Source: Methylococcaceae bacterium
Lineage (GTDB): Bacteria > Pseudomonadota > Gammaproteobacteria > Methylococcales > Methylococcaceae
NCBI GenBank assembly: GCA_012026715.1
Contig: VEPB01000051.1
Coordinates: forward strand, 1 to 10,506
Length of the DNA: 10,506 nucleotides
Reading direction: 5' to 3'
Every line of letters starts with the position of its first letter. The first letter of the stretch is position 1. The position numbers and the translations under genes were made by a program. Positions 5,479 to 10,506 of this stretch are shown here, in pieces. Below the pieces are notes generated by a model that saw only the letters and a list, made by a program, of their open reading frames with translations, did not search any database and was not told the DNA's origin.

Positions 5479-6831
5479 ATGACCCGCACCCTCCCCTCCC
5501 TCGACGGCTGGCTCAGCCAAGTCGGTCCTGCCGCCGCCGTCGGAGCGCTCACCGACATGCTCGACTGCGGCGTGGTCTATTGCATCGACGGCGCGGGCCG
5601 CATTCTGTTCTGGAGCCGGGGCGCCGAACGCCTGTTGGGATTCCAGGCCAGCGCGGTGATCGGCCGTGATTGCAGGGACATCCTGCGCTGCGAACAGCCA
5701 GAATCGCTATGCGGCATCGCGGAGAAAGTCGCTATCCAGGGCCAGGCGCTGGAGATCGAATCCGCGGGAGGCCGCATCCGGGTGCGGCGCTCGGGCCGGG
5801 CGTTTTTTGACGATCAGGGCGACTTTGCCGGCGCCGTCGAGGTGCTTTGGCCCGAATCCGGCACCGCCGCGGCGCACCTGACCGAAGATGACGAGACCCT
5901 GGAGTTCCACGGCATCCTGACCAAGGACTCCTCCATGAAACAGGCCTGCCGCGTCATCGCCAACGTGGCGGTGACCGATGCCACCGTCCTGATCCGGGGC
6001 GAAACCGGCTCCGGCAAGGAGCTGGTAGCGCGCGCCATCCACGCCGAGAGCCTGCGCCGCGACAAGCCGTTTCTGGCGGTCAACTGCGCCGCCATCACTC
6101 CCACCCTGCTGGAGAGCGAGTTGTTCGGCCACGTGCGCGGCGCTTTCACCGGAGCCGTGAAGGATCACGCCGGGGTCTTCCAGCGCGCCAATGGCGGCAC
6201 CCTGTTTCTGGATGAAGTCGCCGAACTGCCCCTGGAACTGCAAGCCAAGCTATTGCGCGTCCTGCAGGAGCGTGACTTCATTCCGGTCGGCGGCGACCGA
6301 GCCATCCGGGTGGACGTCCGCATCGTCGCGGCCACCCATCGGTCGCTGCGGGAACAGGCCCAGGCCGGACGGTTCCGGGAAGACCTGATGTATCGATTGC
6401 GGGTGGTCCCCATCTTCCTGCCGCCGCTGCGCCAGCGCCCACGGGATATCGGGCTGCTGCTGTGGCATTTCATCGACGTCCACAACACCATCGGCAGGCG
6501 CCGGGTGGTGCGGGTGGAACCGGAAGCCATGAAGGTGTTGACCGCCTACCCCTGGCCCGGCAACGTGCGCGAACTGCAGAACGTGATCGAATATGCCTTT
6601 GCCGTGGGACGCGACGAAACCCTGCAGGTCGACGAACTCCCCCCCGAATTCCGGGAAGAACGTCCCTTGAGCGGTGCCCCGCAAGTTTCGCTCGTCGCTT
6701 CCCTGCCCGATGAAAAGACCCGTATTCGGCAAGCCCTCGCGGTAACCAATGGCAAAGTCGAGGAAGCCGCCGAACTGCTGGGCATGAGCCGCGCCACCTT
6801 CTGGCGAAAGCGCAAATCCCACGGGATCTGA
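5479..6831 (+). CDS. Sigma-54-dependent Fis-family activator with cysteine-rich PAS domain (FisR-like)
   Basis: This is a 450-residue bacterial enhancer-binding protein. Residues about 20-125 form a PAS-like sensor (YCIDGAGRILFWSRGAERLLGF). Residues 145-385 form the AAA+ domain, with Walker A GETGSGKE (174-181), the sigma-54 contact loop GAFTGA (221-226), Walker B GGTLFLDE (239-246) and the arginine-finger region RFREDLMYRL (298-307). Residues 414-448 are a Fis-type helix-turn-helix (EEAAELLGMSRATFWRKRK). There is no receiver domain, so it is a one-component sensor. The PAS region holds five cysteines (C30, C35, C65, C71, C78), which recalls FisR of Cupriavidus, a sulfane-sulfur sensor of persulfide dioxygenase genes; that it senses the same signal is inference. 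It is divergent from the dioxygenase-exporter operon, whose sigma-54 promoter it presumably drives. The start has no good Shine-Dalgarno; a four-codon frame (ATG at 5468) overlaps it. Confidence 0.93.
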   Translation: MTRTLPSLDGWLSQVGPAAAVGALTDMLDCGVVYCIDGAGRILFWSRGAERLLGFQASAVIGRDCRDILRCEQPESLCGIAEKVAIQGQALEIESAGGRIRVRRSGRAFFDDQGDFAGAVEVLWPESGTAAAHLTEDDETLEFHGILTKDSSMKQACRVIANVAVTDATVLIRGETGSGKELVARAIHAESLRRDKPFLAVNCAAITPTLLESELFGHVRGAFTGAVKDHAGVFQRANGGTLFLDEVAELPLELQAKLLRVLQERDFIPVGGDRAIRVDVRIVAATHRSLREQAQAGRFREDLMYRLRVVPIFLPPLRQRPRDIGLLLWHFIDVHNTIGRRRVVRVEPEAMKVLTAYPWPGNVRELQNVIEYAFAVGRDETLQVDELPPEFREERPLSGAPQVSLVASLPDEKTRIRQALAVTNGKVEEAAELLGMSRATFWRKRKSHGI

Positions 6832-6844
6832 AGCCTCACGCGTC

Positions 6845-6862
6845 GGCGGCCGGCCCGCCGCC
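6845..6862 (+). terminator. GC-rich hairpin after the activator gene
   Basis: GGCGGC (6845-6850) pairs perfectly with GCCGCC (6857-6862) around a 6-nt loop, 14 nt beyond the activator stop. No T tract follows, so an intrinsic terminator is doubtful; it may only be an mRNA end structure. Confidence 0.3.
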
Positions 6863-6969
6863 CTCGGCAAAAGCGGCTATCATGAAAATCAACTGACGCC
6901 GGCATCGCGGAAACCTGCGCCCACATCCTCGGTCTCAATCGAGCGTCGTCCCGCGATCCGGATTCTCAT

Positions 6970-6985
6970 GCGCCCCGACGGGCGC
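6970..6985 (+). other. Hairpin in the leader of the 130-aa gene
   Basis: GCGCCC (6970-6975) and GGGCGC (6980-6985) form a 6-bp stem with a CGAC loop, followed by a short pyrimidine stretch ending in GTTTCAA. It lies about 40 nt before the ATG at 7024. It may end transcription from upstream or lie in the leader of the next gene; neither is certain. Confidence 0.3.
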
Positions 6986-7023
6986 TCATCGTTTCAACCT
7001 AACTTACCCCTGTCTGAGGCCCC

Positions 7024-7416
7024 ATGGCTAAGATCTATTGCCCCTATTCGGAAGAAGCCCTTGAGAAAATCAAGGCGCGCGCCCAAGAACTTTACGCCCG
7101 CTTGAGTCGGGACGGCGACGAAATCAAATTGGACGGAGAGACCCTCGGCCGGATCCTGCACAACGACGAGTTGGGCTATGTCGGTTTGCGTCTGGTGGGC
7201 GACAAGTACACACCCTTCCCCCATGCCTTTTCGCGCCGTTCCCATGCCATCCGCTACACCAAACGGCAGATTTCCTTCGGCCGCGCCGTCACGGAAATCC
7301 TCACCGAAGAAGAGTATTCCAAGCTGGTGGACGCCCTCTGGAACAAGCCGCCCGATGCCGTCCTGATCGACGACTTCGTCGCCCTCAAGCATCTGGAGCC
7401 CAAGCCCATCGAATAA
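7024..7416 (+). CDS. Hypothetical protein, 130 aa, unrecognised family
   Basis: I do not recognise a family. The protein begins MAKIYCPYSEEALEKIKARA and is soluble, without signal peptide or membrane segments. Residues 8-30 look like an amphipathic helix with alternating charge. The middle (60-90) is rich in basic and aromatic residues (KYTPFPHAFSRRSHAIRYTK), which could suit nucleic-acid or anion binding. Residues 94-106 (TEEEYSKLVDALW) look helical again, followed by an acidic-hydrophobic stretch (DAVLIDDFVALKHL). Only one Cys is present. Strong C/G bias at third codon positions supports real coding. GAGG precedes the ATG by 4 nt. It lies 192 bp after the activator gene and 188 bp before clpB on the same strand; clpB has its own heat-shock promoter between them, so they are probably separate units. 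Confidence 0.8.
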   Translation: MAKIYCPYSEEALEKIKARAQELYARLSRDGDEIKLDGETLGRILHNDELGYVGLRLVGDKYTPFPHAFSRRSHAIRYTKRQISFGRAVTEILTEEEYSKLVDALWNKPPDAVLIDDFVALKHLEPKPIE

Positions 7417-7429
7417 TCCTCCGCAGTTT

Positions 7430-7449
7430 GGGCTCGTGTTTCCGAGCCC
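7430..7449. terminator. Stem-loop between the 130-aa gene and clpB
   Basis: GGGCTCG (7430-7436) pairs perfectly with CGAGCCC (7443-7449) around the loop TGTTTC, 13 nt after the stop of the 130-residue gene. Position and stem strength suit transcript termination, but no T run follows, so Rho-independent action is not assured. Confidence 0.4.
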
Positions 7450-7536
7450 GGGATCCAACACCGGATTCCCATCGTTGGGCATGAAGAAAGGTGCTCCGCC
7501 ACGATTGGGTCCGGTCGCCGACCAGCTCCCTCCCAC

Positions 7537-7565
7537 CTTGAATTTCCAGCGCTTCGGCCCCACTT
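7537..7565 (+). promoter_or_regulatory. Sigma-32 (RpoH) heat-shock promoter of clpB
   Basis: CTTGAAT (7537-7543) and CCCCACTT (7558-7565), separated by 14 bp, match the RpoH consensus CTTGAAA-N13-17-CCCCATNT with one mismatch in each element. Predicted transcription starts about 33 nt before the clpB ATG. Heat-shock control of ClpB is well established in Proteobacteria. Confidence 0.7.
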
Positions 7566-7604
7566 CCGGACCAACTTCATCTTGATCGGAATAGGTACAC
7601 GACC

Positions 7605-10184
<2,580 letters not shown>

Positions 10185-10219
10185 GCGTGGATAGTTGCGG
10201 GATGCGGTGACGTTCTTCT

Positions 10220-10307
10220 ACGCGAGCTGTTTGATGTTCATTGTGTCTCCGGACAAGTCGGCCGTTTCCTGCCTTCGGTTCGTTTACACAAAATCCTGCA
10301 CACCCTT
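10220..10307 (-). mobile_element. Remnant end of an IS256-like insertion sequence
   Basis: Plus-strand 10282-10306 contains GTTTACACAAAATCC followed by TGCACACCC, closely resembling IS256-family (Mutator-type) terminal inverted repeats as I remember them. Reading inward on the minus strand, about 40 nt later there is GGAG, 5 nt, and ATG (10241-10239) starting MNIKQLA, then a stop at 10220-10218. This looks like a terminal repeat, leader and first transposase codons, truncated towards clpB. The opposite end and the transposase body are absent. The call rests on recall of the family repeat, not on an alignment. Confidence 0.45.
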
Positions 10308-10415
10308 CATCGCGATCCCGGCCAAATAGGCCTCGCCATTCGATAGCGTTAGCTAATCCAGAACGCGGTTCGAGTGTGTCGTAATCTCCTGCTCCCCCAA
10401 TGCCGTTAAGTTAAG

Positions 10416-10506
10416 CCGTCATTCCGGCATGGACTGCCGGAATCCAGTTACATGGACGTGAGACGCCCACGCCATCCGTGGCTTCTGGACCCCGGCAATC
10501 CCTGCC
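10416..10506. repeat. Palindromic dispersed repeat (REP/MITE-like), cut by window edge
   Basis: A perfect hairpin, ATTCCGGCA (10421-10429) with TGCCGGAAT (10435-10443) around TGGAC, is followed by TCCAG (10443-10447), which pairs with CTGGA (10485-10489), and by a further hairpin CCACG/CGTGG (10467-10481). The sequence then begins a mirror-image CCCCGGCAATCCCTGCC that would be completed beyond the window. The CGTCATTCCGGC...CCGGAATCCAG style is common among dispersed intergenic palindromic repeats of Proteobacteria. There is no coding content. Bases 10308-10415 hold nothing recognisable. Confidence 0.6.

Noticed and set aside
6991..6996. GTTTCA upstream of the 130-aa gene as a further activator site
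   Set aside because: A single hexamer, likely chance; no repeats and no -24/-12 promoter seen next to it.
10284..10350. Short minus-strand open stretch ending GVQDFV and a stop
   Set aside because: The final residues are simply the IS-like terminal repeat translated; there is no start codon with a ribosome site and the stretch is only about 20 codons.

Overview
The window is high-GC bacterial chromosome, most likely from a gammaproteobacterium. The evidence is a Mpl-type murein recycling ligase, a gammaproteobacterial-looking FolA and ClpB, a sigma-54/PAS/Fis-type activator, and strong C/G preference at third codon positions. I cannot fix the genus. There are no RNA genes, no CRISPR array and no complete mobile element. 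Seven complete protein genes are recognised or well supported, one more is cut by the left edge, and one small ORF is probable.

Layout. Bases 1-752 (minus) hold the N-terminal part of a Tat-exported multicopper oxidase. folA (dihydrofolate reductase) lies upstream of it on the same strand (946-1434). Bases 1435-2241 are mostly non-coding by conventional standards. This stretch holds a small minus-strand ORF (1661-1855, possibly starting at 1930) behind a leader rich in dyad symmetry, with a perfect inverted repeat and an FNR/Dnr-like box further upstream. On the plus strand the same stretch carries a good sigma-70 promoter for mpl (2242-3609).

The most coherent unit is 3681-6831. A minus-strand operon encodes an ETHE1-type persulfide dioxygenase (4617-5303) and a TauE/SafE exporter (3681-4613), separated by 3 nt. 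It is divergent from a sigma-54-dependent activator with a cysteine-rich PAS domain (5479-6831). The 175-bp divergent region holds a near-consensus -24/-12 promoter facing the dioxygenase. It also holds four direct TGAAAC repeats at the distance expected of an upstream activating sequence. The reading is a sulfane-sulfur-responsive module: the activator senses persulfide or polysulfide through cysteines, sigma-54 RNA polymerase transcribes the operon, the dioxygenase oxidises glutathione persulfide to sulfite, and the exporter removes sulfite. The logic matches the known FisR/pdo systems; the exporter partner and the site architecture are the parts worth testing.

Bases 7024-7416 encode an unrecognised 130-residue protein. 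clpB (7605-10184) follows and has a good sigma-32 heat-shock promoter. The last 322 bases contain no gene. They hold what looks like a decayed IS256-type insertion sequence end and the start of a palindromic dispersed repeat that runs off the window. Codon choice in the last 35 codons of clpB also differs sharply from the rest of the gene.
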